Source: an uncultured Alistipes sp.
Lineage (GTDB): Bacteria > Bacteroidota > Bacteroidia > Bacteroidales > Rikenellaceae
Direction: 5' to 3'
Assembly: GCA_944321185.1 (NCBI GenBank)
Contig: CALUKH010000003.1
Coordinates: 62,001-126,000, forward strand
Length of the DNA stretch: 64,000 nucleotides
Numbering within the stretch: position 1 is the stretch's first letter; each line of letters starts with the position of its first letter. Positions 52,748 to 61,209 of the stretch are shown here, in pieces. The translations under genes and the position numbers were made by a program. The notes under the pieces are model-generated. The model saw only the letters and a list, made by a program, of their open reading frames with translations, ran no database searches and was not told the DNA's origin.

Positions 52748-53480
52748 ACGCCTCGAGGGGGCCTTTCGTTTCAAACGCTTCACGATCCGGCAGGACCGCT
52801 GCCCGATGAAGGTCGGGACCGACGGCGTGCTGCTCGGGGCCTGGGCCGAGGTGCGGCCCGACGACCGGCAGATCCTCGACATCGGCACCGGCACGGGGCT
52901 CATTGCCGTGATGCTGGCCCAGCGCAGTGCGCAGGCCCGCGTGACGGGCGTCGACATCGACGATGTCTCGCAGGCCCGCGAAAATGCCGATGCCTCGCCC
53001 TGGGGCGACCGGCTGCACTTCGTACAGACGCCCGTCCAGGAGTTCCGGCCGACGGAACGCTTCGATCTGATCGTTTCGAATCCTCCGTTCTATGTCGATT
53101 CGCTGACCAGTCCCGACCTCGGACGCACGACGGCTCGTCATGCGGTTCATCTTTCCTACGGGGAGCTGATCGATGCGGTGGTGCGTCTGCTGGCGCCTGA
53201 AGGTCGCTTTGCCGTGGTGCTGCCCGTGGCCGAGGCCCGGCATTTCCGGACGCTGGCGGTCGACCGTCTCCGGTTGACGCGTCTGACGGAGGTGCGTACC
53301 ACGCCCCGTCGCGGAGCCCGGCGCGTGCTGATGTCCTTCGTAGCGGGAGGCGGTGCCGCTCAGCCGAGTGTGGAGGAGACGTCGCCGCTGCTCGACCAGT
53401 TGGTGATCGGTACGGGCGAGCACGAGTGTTATACGCCCGAATACCGGGCCCTGACCCGGGATTTTTACCTGAAATTTTGA
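52731..53480 (+). CDS. tRNA1(Val) (adenine(37)-N6)-methyltransferase, TrmN6-like
   Basis: This 249-aa SAM-dependent methyltransferase starts FRFKRFTIRQDRCPMKVGTDGVLLG, as usual for TrmN6/YfiC (written here as FRFKRFTIRQ and MKVGTDGVLLGAW). SAM motif I is LDIGTGTGLIAVMLAQ; motif IV is NPPF(Y), in VSNPPFYVDSL, for N6-adenine methylation. It modifies adenine 37 of tRNA(Val). It overlaps the upstream DUF2400 gene and carries the promoter of the next gene at its 3' end. Confidence 0.88.
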   Translation: MDQSVERLEGAFRFKRFTIRQDRCPMKVGTDGVLLGAWAEVRPDDRQILDIGTGTGLIAVMLAQRSAQARVTGVDIDDVSQARENADASPWGDRLHFVQTPVQEFRPTERFDLIVSNPPFYVDSLTSPDLGRTTARHAVHLSYGELIDAVVRLLAPEGRFAVVLPVAEARHFRTLAVDRLRLTRLTEVRTTPRRGARRVLMSFVAGGGAAQPSVEETSPLLDQLVIGTGEHECYTPEYRALTRDFYLKF

Positions 53481-53506
53481 CGTCACGCGAAAAAACGCTA
53501 CATTTG
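53476..53506 (+). promoter_or_regulatory. Consensus Bacteroidetes promoter for the DUF4831 gene
   Basis: TTTG at 53476-53479, a 19-nt spacer, and TACATTTG at 53499-53506 match the TTTG-N19-TAnnTTTG consensus in full. The -33 box lies within the last codons of the methyltransferase gene. Confidence 0.75.
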
Positions 53507-53536
53507 TTCTTCGACAGCATCAAATTGATTCAGACC

Positions 53537-54433
53537 ATGAAATACCAACTTCTGGCGCTGGCCCTGCTGCTTGCGGGCGGCGCTGCGGCACAAAATCCAT
53601 ACATCGCCCTGCAGGGTGCCACCGAAACCGTCGAGGGAATCCGCATCTCGCAGCCGCGGACGATTCTGGCGGTGGACGTCACCGTCGAATGCGACCGTAC
53701 ATTGGCGGGTCCCTATGCGCGTTATGCGCAGAAGTTCCTTGGCGTGCGACCCTCGCTGGCCGACAAGACGACGTGGAGCATCTCCGGCGCCCGGATCGCC
53801 CTGCTCGACGCGTCGACCTGTCTGAATGCTACGGCTCCGGCCGCCGCTACAACCCGCGTACAGAGCTACGCCGCTACGGAGGAGGAGTTTGCCCGGCTGC
53901 AGCCCGACAAACTCGACATGACGACCCTTTCGCTTGAGGATGCGGCGCGTGCGGCCGCCGAGCGGATCTTTTCGCTGCGTCGTCACCGGCTGGATCTCAT
54001 CACCGGTGAGGCGGGTGAGAATGTCTTCGGCGGGGGGCTGGATGCTGCTCTGGAGGAAATCGACCGCCAGGAGCAGAGCTATCTGGAGCTCTTCCTCGGC
54101 AAACATATCATTTCGACCTCCACGCGCCGGTATGTGGTCTATCCGCAGTCGGACAAGAATCAGTATATCGTCTGCCGTTTCAGTCCGGCGGCGGGCCTGC
54201 TTCCGGACAGCGATCTCTCGGGAGACATCGTCCTGTTGCAGATCGAACCCTCGGGTGCTCCGGCCGGTGCCGGAATCGAGGCCGGTCCCAAGGAGTCGAA
54301 TGTCGTGCAGTGCCGGGTGGCCGATCCGTCGACCTGTACGGTCCTCTGCGGCGGTCGCGAATATGCGCGTACGGTCCTTCCCGTCTTCGAGTTCGGACGC
54401 ACGATCAACGTGGCTCTGCCGCGCCGCAAATAA
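53537..54433 (+). CDS. DUF4831 family exported protein
   Basis: This 298-aa protein has a signal peptide (MKYQLLALALLLAGGAAAQ) and matches the DUF4831 pattern: RYAQKFLGVRPSLADKTTWSISG-like text (given as YAQKFLGVRPSLADKTTWSI), the DAARAAAERIFSLRRHRLDLITGEAGENVF helix (in parts: AAERIFSLRRHRLDLITGE), and GGGLDAALEEIDRQEQSYLELF (LEEIDRQEQSYLELFLG). It is a periplasmic or outer membrane-associated protein of unknown function. It has its own clean promoter and is followed by the AlkD-like gene. Confidence 0.82.
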   Translation: MKYQLLALALLLAGGAAAQNPYIALQGATETVEGIRISQPRTILAVDVTVECDRTLAGPYARYAQKFLGVRPSLADKTTWSISGARIALLDASTCLNATAPAAATTRVQSYAATEEEFARLQPDKLDMTTLSLEDAARAAAERIFSLRRHRLDLITGEAGENVFGGGLDAALEEIDRQEQSYLELFLGKHIISTSTRRYVVYPQSDKNQYIVCRFSPAAGLLPDSDLSGDIVLLQIEPSGAPAGAGIEAGPKESNVVQCRVADPSTCTVLCGGREYARTVLPVFEFGRTINVALPRRK

Positions 54434-54474
54434 CTCAGGTGGCGGTTTCTTCCCGGACGAAAACGATCTCGACG

Positions 54475-55137
54475 ATGGATTTTACCTCCCGAATGACGGC
54501 CCTGCTCGGGGCCTTCCGCCGCGAGCGCAACGGTGCCGTGGCCGATTCGATGCGTTACTACGGCCGCAACTACGGCCTCAATTACGGCGTGAGCCTGCCG
54601 ACACTCCGGCGTCTGGCCCGTGCCGAGGGGACGGATCACGATTTTGCCCGCTATCTCTATCTCCAGGATGTACGCGAATTGCGTCTGGCGGCCTTCCATA
54701 TCGCCGACCCTGATCGTCTTACGCCCGATGAGTTCGGCTTCTGGGGCGATGGACTGTTGAATTCCGAGATGGCCGAGGAGGGGGCTTTCGCCCTCCTGAG
54801 CCGTGCACGGTCGCTTCCGGCGCTGTTCGAGGCGTGGATCGCGGCGGATGCGGGTTGGATTCGGCAATATGCGGCCATGATGGCTGCGGCTCGGGCCTCG
54901 GATCCCCGTGTGGAGTGGGTCGGGCCGATTGTTGACGCGTTGCATCGAGCCGCTGTCGACCGACTTCCGGAGAGTCGCCTGCTGGCTCAGGGGGCCGTGG
55001 CGGCTCTGGTGGCCGTCGGCTCCCGAAACGAAGAGAACCGACAGACGGTTCAACGTGCTGCCGGCTCTCTGGGCTCGCTCCCTGCCGAAGACTTCGTCCA
55101 CGAGGAGCTTGCCTGGCGTCTGGATCCTCAGTGCTGA
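54475..55137 (+). CDS. DNA alkylation repair (AlkD-like) HEAT-repeat protein
   Basis: This 220-aa protein consists of helical repeats like AlkD/AlkC: MRYYGRNYGLNYGVSLPTLR at the start, RYLYLQDVRELRLAAFHI, LNSEMAEEGAFALLSRA, and a C-terminal repeat LLAQGAVAALVAVGSRNEEN. AlkD is a glycosylase for bulky or positively charged alkyl adducts. I could not confirm its catalytic Asp/Arg set, so the activity is a family guess. It converges with the thioredoxin-like gene and overlaps it by ten bases. Confidence 0.72.
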   Translation: MDFTSRMTALLGAFRRERNGAVADSMRYYGRNYGLNYGVSLPTLRRLARAEGTDHDFARYLYLQDVRELRLAAFHIADPDRLTPDEFGFWGDGLLNSEMAEEGAFALLSRARSLPALFEAWIAADAGWIRQYAAMMAAARASDPRVEWVGPIVDALHRAAVDRLPESRLLAQGAVAALVAVGSRNEENRQTVQRAAGSLGSLPAEDFVHEELAWRLDPQC

Positions 55138-55460
55138 TCGCTGCGGATCCGTATTTCGAGTTCGTCAACCACCCGCAGAAGGTGCTCCGGAGAGCGCAGG
55201 CCGGTTTCGCGCCACATCACCTCGCCGCGATGGAAAAAGACGACGGTCGGTACCGATACGATCTCCAGGCGGTGGAGAACGCGTTCCAGATTGCGATCCT
55301 CGACGTCGACGTGATAGAGCTCCACGCGGCCCAGCATCCGCTGTTGTAGACGGTCGAGCGTCTTGCGCATCGACCGGCAGGTCGGGTCCCAGCGGGTCAG
55401 AAAATCGATGCAGACGAGTGTGTTCCGCCAGATGATCCGTTCAAAATCCTCGACGTACAT
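55128..55460 (-). CDS. Thioredoxin-like protein with a degenerate active site (WDPTC)
   Basis: This 110-aa protein has the full thioredoxin fold pattern, including the LVCIDFLTRW strand and the cis-proline loop SVPTVVFF. The active site reads W24-D25-P26-T27-C28 instead of WCGPC, so only the second Cys is kept. It is cytosolic by lack of a signal. It is the last gene of the minus-strand run behind the SDR epimerase gene. Dithiol exchange is unlikely; a monothiol, chaperone or binding role is possible. Confidence 0.85.
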   Translation of the reverse strand: MYVEDFERIIWRNTLVCIDFLTRWDPTCRSMRKTLDRLQQRMLGRVELYHVDVEDRNLERVLHRLEIVSVPTVVFFHRGEVMWRETGLRSPEHLLRVVDELEIRIRSDQH

Positions 55461-55475
55461 GTTTTTCTCAGTTGG

Positions 55476-55500
55476 AGGTTCGGGTGAGCCCGAACCTTTT
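55476..55500. other. Hairpin between the SDR and thioredoxin-like genes
   Basis: A perfect 9-bp stem, AGGTTCGGG / CCCGAACCT, with a 4-nt loop. A short T-run follows on the plus strand only, although the flanking genes are on the minus strand. It may be an mRNA processing or attenuation hairpin. Confidence 0.45.
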
Positions 55501-55505
55501 CGTTT

Positions 55506-56474
55506 TCACAACAGCTCGGCCCACGAAAGATTGGCCTGACGTTTTTCGTCGAGCAGCATCTCCGCGTAATCGATCGTGCGGCGCAATCCTTCGGCCAGCG
55601 GCGTATGAGGCATCCATCCCAGATCGCGGCGTGCGGCCGTCAAGTCGGGCGTGCGGCGCCGGACATCGTCCGGACGCGCCTCGGTGTGAACGATCGGCGA
55701 GTGGCTGCCCGTCATCTCGACGATCTTCTCGGCCAGCAGGCGGATCGGGATTTCGTGGCTGCTGCCGAGGTTGACCGTGCGCACCTGCCCGATCGACGGG
55801 GCCTCCATTAGGCTGATCAGCCCCTCGACCAGGTCCTCCACCCAGCAGAAAGTCCGCAGTTGCTCGCCGCTTCCATTCACGACGACCTCCTTGCCGAGCA
55901 GCGCCTCGACGATCATTTTCATCACCACCCGCTGGTCCATCAGTTCGCACCCCGGGCCGTAGGTGTTGAAGATGCGGGCGATGCGGGCATCGATGCCGTA
56001 TTCGTCGCCATAAGCCCGGTGAAGGGCCTCGGCGGCGCGTTTTCCGTCGGCGAGCATCAGCCGCCAGGTGCCGGTCTCGGCCGCCGGCTGGGAGGTGTCA
56101 CTCACGACCGGTCCGTAGACACTTCCCGACGAGGCATAGACGATTCTTGCATGGCTGTTGTGCGCTGCATCGAGGGCGTTGACGGCCCCGAGCATGCAGA
56201 CCTTCAGCGTCTCGACCGGAAGCGACTTGCTGTATTGTACGCAGGTGGGGGCGGCAAGATTGTAGATCTCGTCGCAACGCAGCCCGAAGGGGGTGGTGAT
56301 GTTGTGGCGGACGTATCGGAACCGGGGATGTTGTGCCACCTGCCGCAACAGGGGCGAACAGGCCTTGTCCCGGATATCGACACAGTAGACGACATCGCCC
56401 CGTTCGATGAGTTTCAGACAGAGGTGGGTCCCGATGAACCCCACGCCTCCCAATACGGCAATTCGCTTTTGCAT
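55506..56474 (-). CDS. SDR-family NAD-dependent epimerase/decarboxylase-like protein (UDP-glucuronate decarboxylase-like)
   Basis: This 322-aa extended SDR has the cofactor motif LGGVGFIGTH (Gly9-Gly15) and resembles UDP-glucuronate decarboxylase (UXS): YNLAAPTCVQYSKSLPVETL, RIARIFNTYGPG, and WVEDLVEGLISLME. UXS would convert UDP-glucuronate to UDP-xylose. However, the YxxxK motif reads L141-A-D-G-K145, so the catalytic Tyr is replaced by Leu, which argues for altered or lost activity. It lies 128 nt after radA, with a strong hairpin between. Confidence 0.8.
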   Translation of the reverse strand: MQKRIAVLGGVGFIGTHLCLKLIERGDVVYCVDIRDKACSPLLRQVAQHPRFRYVRHNITTPFGLRCDEIYNLAAPTCVQYSKSLPVETLKVCMLGAVNALDAAHNSHARIVYASSGSVYGPVVSDTSQPAAETGTWRLMLADGKRAAEALHRAYGDEYGIDARIARIFNTYGPGCELMDQRVVMKMIVEALLGKEVVVNGSGEQLRTFCWVEDLVEGLISLMEAPSIGQVRTVNLGSSHEIPIRLLAEKIVEMTGSHSPIVHTEARPDDVRRRTPDLTAARRDLGWMPHTPLAEGLRRTIDYAEMLLDEKRQANLSWAELL

Positions 56475-56542
56475 CGCTTCGTCTTTTCGAGCGACAGGTG
56501 CAAAATCCGTTCCAACCGGGTACGGCTTGTTGTGGAAACGAC

Positions 56543-56583
56543 CGTGCGGCCTCCCGAAAACCGTTTTTCGGTGAAGCCGCACG
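56543..56583. other. Long hairpin between radA and the SDR gene
   Basis: CGTGCGGC (56543-56550) pairs with GCCGCACG (56576-56583), with an inner CCGAAA/TTTCGG extension. No T-tract follows on the minus strand, so it is not a standard terminator. Confidence 0.5.
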
Positions 56584-56602
56584 AAGGCAGATGTTATGGG
56601 TC

Positions 56603-57973
56603 CTATTCCTGGAAGAGGGCGCGGGGCAACTGATCGATGCTGCTGATGCGTACGATCTCGATCCCTTTGGGGTGTTTGGTTCCCTTCGGGAGGTAGCCCG
56701 ACACGACGATGCGTCGGAATCCGAGCCGGGCTGCCTCGCTGATCCGCTGTTCGGTGCGGGGTGCCGGGCGCACCTCGCCCGAGAGCCCGATTTCGCCGGC
56801 ACAGCAGACCCCTTCGGCCACGGGACGGTCGTAATACGACGAGATGACGGCGGCCACCACGGCCAGATCCAGCCCCGGATCGGCCACCTTGAATCCGCCG
56901 GCGAAGTTCAGAAAGACATCCTTCTGGAACATCTTCATTCCGACGCGTTTTTCGAGCACGGCCAGCAGCATGTTCATGCGGCGGGCATCGTAGCCGGTCG
57001 TCGAGCGTTGCGGCGTGCCGTAGGCGGCTCCGCTGACCAGCGCCTGCACCTCGATCAGATAGGGGCGTACGCCGTCGGCCGAGGCTCCCACGGCGATGCC
57101 CGACAGCGGTGTTTCGTAGTGGGTCAGGAGGATCTCCGACGGGTTGTCGACCCCGCGCAGCCCCTCCTCCAGCATCTCGAAGACCCCGATCTCGAACGTG
57201 GCGCCGAAGCGGTTCTTGATGCCCCGCAGAATGCGGTAGACGTTGTTGCTGTCGCCCTCGAACTGCAGCACCACGTCGACGATATGTTCGAGAATCTTCG
57301 GACCGGCAATGGCGCCGTCCTTGGTGATGTGGCCGATGATGAAGATCGACGTGCCGGTGGTTTTGGCGTATTTGAGCAGTGTGGCGGCGCATTCGCGGAT
57401 CTGCGACACGCTGCCGGCCGACGAATCCAGCACGTCGGTGTAGATGGTCTGGATCGAATCGATCACCACCAGATCGGGCCTGTGTTCGGCGATCTGGGCG
57501 ATGATGTTTTCGAGCAGCGTCTCGGGGTAGATCAGACACTCGTCGTTGCCGACGCCGATGCGCATGGCGCGCATCTTGATCTGTTCGGCCGACTCCTCGC
57601 CCGAGACATAGAGCGTCTTCAGTCCGTTGGCCGCCAGGGCAATCTGCAGCGAAAGGGTCGATTTGCCGATGCCGGGTTCACCGCCCAGCAGGATGAGCGA
57701 TCCGGGGACCATGCCGCCGCCCAGTACGCGGTTGACTTCGGCGTTCCCGAGATCGATCCGGCGGTGTTCGCTTTCGCGGATGTCGCGCACGCGCTGGGGT
57801 TTGGTCGTGGGCAGAGGTCCGGCCACGGCAGCAGCTACCGAGCCGCTTTCGCGGGCGATGACCTCCTCCGTGAAGGTGTTCCACTCGCCGCACGAGGGAC
57901 ATTTCCCGAGCCATTTCGGGGCTTCGAAACCGCAATTCTTGCAGAAATAGGCTTTCTTGACTTTCGTGGCCAT
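56603..57973 (-). CDS. radA: DNA repair protein RadA
   Basis: This 456-aa protein has an N-terminal zinc finger (Cys11, Cys14, Cys25, Cys28 in YFCKNCGFEAPKWLGKCPSC), a RecA-like ATPase with Walker A GGEPGIGKST, the RadA signature KNRFG (GIKNRFGATFEIG), and a C-terminal Lon-like domain (GLSGEVRPAPRTEQRISEAA). It helps branch migration in recombination repair. It follows the low-complexity lipoprotein gene by seven bases in the minus-strand run. Confidence 0.97.
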   Translation of the reverse strand: MATKVKKAYFCKNCGFEAPKWLGKCPSCGEWNTFTEEVIARESGSVAAAVAGPLPTTKPQRVRDIRESEHRRIDLGNAEVNRVLGGGMVPGSLILLGGEPGIGKSTLSLQIALAANGLKTLYVSGEESAEQIKMRAMRIGVGNDECLIYPETLLENIIAQIAEHRPDLVVIDSIQTIYTDVLDSSAGSVSQIRECAATLLKYAKTTGTSIFIIGHITKDGAIAGPKILEHIVDVVLQFEGDSNNVYRILRGIKNRFGATFEIGVFEMLEEGLRGVDNPSEILLTHYETPLSGIAVGASADGVRPYLIEVQALVSGAAYGTPQRSTTGYDARRMNMLLAVLEKRVGMKMFQKDVFLNFAGGFKVADPGLDLAVVAAVISSYYDRPVAEGVCCAGEIGLSGEVRPAPRTEQRISEAARLGFRRIVVSGYLPKGTKHPKGIEIVRISSIDQLPRALFQE

Positions 57974-57980
57974 GGGCGGA

Positions 57981-58667
57981 TCAGTTGGTGGGGGTCGAGG
58001 TGTATTCGAGGCGCTGGACCTGCTGGATGTCGGCCGTAGGGTAGCGCTCCTGGTAGAGTTCGGTCAGATCGACCCTCAGCAGCACCTTGTTCCTCCCGTC
58101 CGTATCGGTGTACGACGAGACGGTGCAGGCGTAGGTCTGACCTAGAAAGAAGAGGTTGATCTGCGTGGCTCCGGGCTCCTTGAAGAAGACGCCGTCGACC
58201 GTACCGTTCTCCGTGGCGGTATCGACCGTGAGGGGCCCGCGGTTGTAGCGCGTGAAATCGAGCGTATAGCCTCCACCGGGCTGGACGGGGGCTTCGGCCG
58301 CCACTTCGGCCTGGATCTGTGCAACCAGCGGGTCGACCGGTTCGGGCTCTTCGGTCGTGCTGTCTTCGGAGGTGCTGTCCCTTGTGGTACCGTTTTCGGT
58401 TGAGCCACTTTGCGACGAGCCGCCCTCAGTCGGATTGCCTTCTGTGGTGGTATCCTCTGTGGTGCCGCTCTCGTCCGTTTCTGTTCCGGGAGTTTCGCCG
58501 GTCGAAGGCTCTTCTGGCTCGGGTTCGGGTTCCGGCTCCGGAAGCGTGACCGTCGCCTCGATACGCACGACGGGGTAGGAGATCGAGTAGAAGACCTCCG
58601 AGTTGTTGCTGCAGCCGACCGTCAGCAACAGGGCCGTCAGCAGTGTGATGATGTGCCGGCGGTTCAT
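57981..58667 (-). CDS. Lipoprotein with a long Pro/Glu and Ser/Thr/Glu-rich linker
   Basis: This 228-aa protein has its lipid Cys at 19 (LLLTVGC). An alternating Pro-Glu run near 43-52 and a Ser/Thr/Gly/Glu low-complexity stretch at about 55-110 act as a spacer. The C-terminal ~110 aa (GGGYTLDFTRYNRGPLTV to QRLEYTSTPT) form an unrecognised beta-rich domain. It is probably surface-exposed on a flexible stalk. Its start overlaps the LUD gene stop (ATGA). Confidence 0.75.
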   Translation of the reverse strand: MNRRHIITLLTALLLTVGCSNNSEVFYSISYPVVRIEATVTLPEPEPEPEPEEPSTGETPGTETDESGTTEDTTTEGNPTEGGSSQSGSTENGTTRDSTSEDSTTEEPEPVDPLVAQIQAEVAAEAPVQPGGGYTLDFTRYNRGPLTVDTATENGTVDGVFFKEPGATQINLFFLGQTYACTVSSYTDTDGRNKVLLRVDLTELYQERYPTADIQQVQRLEYTSTPTN

Positions 58668-59296
58668 AATCCCAGATCCTGATCGATCAGTATGACGAGG
58701 ATGCGTCCCGCGGGGTAGCATCGCAGCATCTCCATGCGGGTGTTGCAGATGCGGTCCGGGGAGTTGCAGTCCATGCAGACGCCGGTTTTGGCGCACGGCG
58801 TGCGGAAGCCCGGGTGACGGGCGATATTCTGCGGGGCGGCGATGCGGCGGATGCGATCTTCGGCCTGCGTGCGGTCGGCGACGATCTTGTTGCGTCCGGC
58901 CACGAGAATCACCTTGCGCGGCCCGAATGCCACGGGGGCGATGCGGTTGCCGACCATGTCCAGCCAGTGGAGTGTTCCCTCTTCCGTTACGGCGTTGATT
59001 CCCGTGATGAAGAGGTCGGACATCAGGGCCTGACGGCGGATTTCGAGCCGTTCGGGGCGCGACATCTGCGGGTCGAAGCCGTCGAGCAGCGTCCAGTCGC
59101 CGTTGTCGCGGAGCCAGTCGATGATGCCGGTCTTGCGCATGGTCTTCGAGTCGCCGAACGAGACGAGCTTCGGCGCCTCGGCTTCGACGACGGATCGGAT
59201 CCGTTCGAAGGCTTCGTGGGCGTCGGCAACGATTGCGGTTTCGAAATGATGGCGGCGGAGCGCTTCGGCGCAGGCCTGGAGTTTTTCAGTCGTCAT
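58664..59296 (-). CDS. LUD domain (lactate utilization LutC/YkgG-like) protein
   Basis: This 210-aa protein shows LUD-domain text: LVSFGDSKTMRKTGIIDWLR, DLFITGINAVTEEGTLHWLD, VILVAGRNKIVADRTQAEDR, and a Cys-containing end TPCAKTGVCMDCNSPDRICN. LUD proteins take part in lactate or other oxidoreductase systems, but no lutA/lutB-like partner is seen here. The ATG at 59296 (MTTEKLQACAEALRR) is preferred over an upstream TTG. It overlaps the genes on both sides. Confidence 0.85.
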   Translation of the reverse strand: MTTEKLQACAEALRRHHFETAIVADAHEAFERIRSVVEAEAPKLVSFGDSKTMRKTGIIDWLRDNGDWTLLDGFDPQMSRPERLEIRRQALMSDLFITGINAVTEEGTLHWLDMVGNRIAPVAFGPRKVILVAGRNKIVADRTQAEDRIRRIAAPQNIARHPGFRTPCAKTGVCMDCNSPDRICNTRMEMLRCYPAGRILVILIDQDLGL

Positions 59297-59852
59297 GGTT
59301 GTCAAGTTTGCGTTTTACGACGGCCGGATTTCCGGCAGCCAGTGAATCGTCGGGAATATCGCGCGTAACGACGCTTCCGGCGGCGATGATGCAGCGGTTG
59401 CCGATCGTCACCCCGGGGCAGACCGTCACTCCGCCGCCCAGCCAGCAGTCGTTGCCGATGCGGATGGGCTTGCCGGTTTCGATCGGTTTGCGGCGTTCGA
59501 GGTAGTCGATCGGATGGTGGGGCGTATAGAGCTGGCAGTTGGGGCCGATGAGCGTGTGGTCGCCGATCGTGATGCCGCCGCCGTCGAGGAACGTGCAGTT
59601 GTAATTGATGACCACCCCTTCGCCGATGCGGATCCGGAATCCGAAGTCGCAGTGGAACGGCGTGATCAGGAAGCTCGTGTCGGGGAATCCGGGGATTAGC
59701 TCCCGCAGGGCGGCGCGATAGCTTGTCGTGTCGCGGTAACGGGTCGAATTGAGCTTTTCGATCCGGTCGTGGGCCTGGAGGTTCAACTCCATGGCTTCGG
59801 GGTCGCTGTAGTCGTACAGCTCGCCGCGCATCATCTTTTCCACCTCGGTCAT
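59286..59852 (-). CDS. Sugar O-acetyltransferase (maltose/galactoside acetyltransferase type)
   Basis: This 188-aa left-handed beta-helix enzyme starts with the MAT-type helical cap (TEVEKMMRGELYDYSDPEAM), followed by hexapeptide repeats (IRIGEGVVINYNCTFLDGGG; ITIGDHTLIGPNCQLYTPHH) and the C-terminal repeat block GSVVTRDIPDDSLAAGNPA. His in PHHPID is the likely catalytic base. It acetylates sugars with acetyl-CoA; the physiological sugar is unknown. It follows rseP by ten bases. Confidence 0.92.
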   Translation of the reverse strand: MTEVEKMMRGELYDYSDPEAMELNLQAHDRIEKLNSTRYRDTTSYRAALRELIPGFPDTSFLITPFHCDFGFRIRIGEGVVINYNCTFLDGGGITIGDHTLIGPNCQLYTPHHPIDYLERRKPIETGKPIRIGNDCWLGGGVTVCPGVTIGNRCIIAAGSVVTRDIPDDSLAAGNPAVVKRKLDNHDD

Positions 59853-59862
59853 GGTCTCCGCA

Positions 59863-61176
59863 CTATTTGATGAAGAATCGGTAGATGTCGTTTCCGTTGG
59901 CGTAGAGCAGCAGGATCAGCAGGATGACCAGACCCACGTACTGGGCGCCTTCGAGGACCTTGTCGCTGACCTTTCGGCCGGTGATCATCTCCCAGAAGGT
60001 GAAGATGGCGTGACCGCCGTCGAGCCCCGGGATGGGGATGATGTTCATCACGGCGAGGATGATCGAGATGAAGGCGGTCGTCAGCCAGAAGACCTCCCAG
60101 TTCCACGACGAGGGGAAGATGCTGCCGATGGCGATGAATCCGCCGAGCTCCTCGTACATCTTGGTTTTGGGCTGTACGATCATCTTCAGCTGCTGCCAGT
60201 AGGAGGAGAGGACCTCGCCGGCCTTGTGGAATCCGGCCGGGATGGCCTGCCAGAAGGTATACTGCTGCGTGCGGAGCGGATAGGCCTTGCACAGCACGCC
60301 GAGGGTTCCTTCGTCGGAGACCGGCACGCTGAAGGCCGGCAGCGTGACGCCGCCGCGCAGCACGTGCAGGGCGACCGAATCGCCGGCGTGCGACTGGATG
60401 TATTGCCGGTAGGCGGGGTATTCGACGCCGGCCAGCTTGTCGATGCCGACGATTTCGTCGCCGGGCTGCAGCATGGCCACGCCCGGTGAGACGACGCTGT
60501 CGATGACAAACGGCTGGCGCGGCACGAGCAGATCGTCGTACTGCTTGTTCTGGCGCACGGCGATCAGTTCGTCGAACGGCAGGGTGAGCTCCTTCATCTG
60601 ACCGTTTCGTTCGACGACGACCTTGCGGTCGGCATCGGTGATGATCAGCGCATTGAGGATGTCGACATACTTGTCGATGGGCTGGCCGTCGACCGTCACG
60701 ATGCGGTCACCGTCCTCGAAACCGAGCCGGTGTCCGGCCTCGTTGAAGTTGTAGCCCCACTTGACGTCCTCGTTCGAGAGGTAGGTCGAGCCCCACGTGT
60801 AGCAGATGCCGATGTAGATGGCCACGGCGAGCACCAGGTTCATCACCACGCCGGCGATCATCACCAGAAAGCGCTGCCAGGCGGGTTTGGCGCGGAACTC
60901 CCAGGGTTGTACCTCCTGTTTCTGATACTCCTTGTCCATCGACTCGTCGATCATTCCGGCGATTTTGCAGTATCCGCCCAGGGGGAGCCATCCCAGGCCG
61001 TACTCGGTGTCTCCGCGCCGGAACTTGAATATCGAGAACCAGGGGTCGAAGAAGATGTAGAACTTTTCGACGCGGATCCGGAAGATGCGCGCCATGATGA
61101 AGTGTCCGAGTTCGTGAATGCCCACGAGAATGGTGAAGCAGAGGAAGAACTGGCAGATTTTGATCAGAATATCCAT
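59863..61176 (-). CDS. rseP: Site-2 intramembrane metalloprotease RseP
   Basis: This 437-aa inner membrane protein has the zinc motif HELGH (21-25) in the first helix, PDZ-like domains in the periplasmic loop (one near 155-200, one near 215-300), and the C-terminal catalytic segment NIIPIPGLDGGH. It cleaves membrane-embedded substrates such as anti-sigma factors or signal peptides. It follows dxr by 33 nt, a pairing common in Bacteroidetes. Confidence 0.96.
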   Translation of the reverse strand: MDILIKICQFFLCFTILVGIHELGHFIMARIFRIRVEKFYIFFDPWFSIFKFRRGDTEYGLGWLPLGGYCKIAGMIDESMDKEYQKQEVQPWEFRAKPAWQRFLVMIAGVVMNLVLAVAIYIGICYTWGSTYLSNEDVKWGYNFNEAGHRLGFEDGDRIVTVDGQPIDKYVDILNALIITDADRKVVVERNGQMKELTLPFDELIAVRQNKQYDDLLVPRQPFVIDSVVSPGVAMLQPGDEIVGIDKLAGVEYPAYRQYIQSHAGDSVALHVLRGGVTLPAFSVPVSDEGTLGVLCKAYPLRTQQYTFWQAIPAGFHKAGEVLSSYWQQLKMIVQPKTKMYEELGGFIAIGSIFPSSWNWEVFWLTTAFISIILAVMNIIPIPGLDGGHAIFTFWEMITGRKVSDKVLEGAQYVGLVILLILLLYANGNDIYRFFIK

Positions 61177-61209
61177 TTCAGCGAAGTCGTTTCGGTATGT
61201 TGATCCGTA

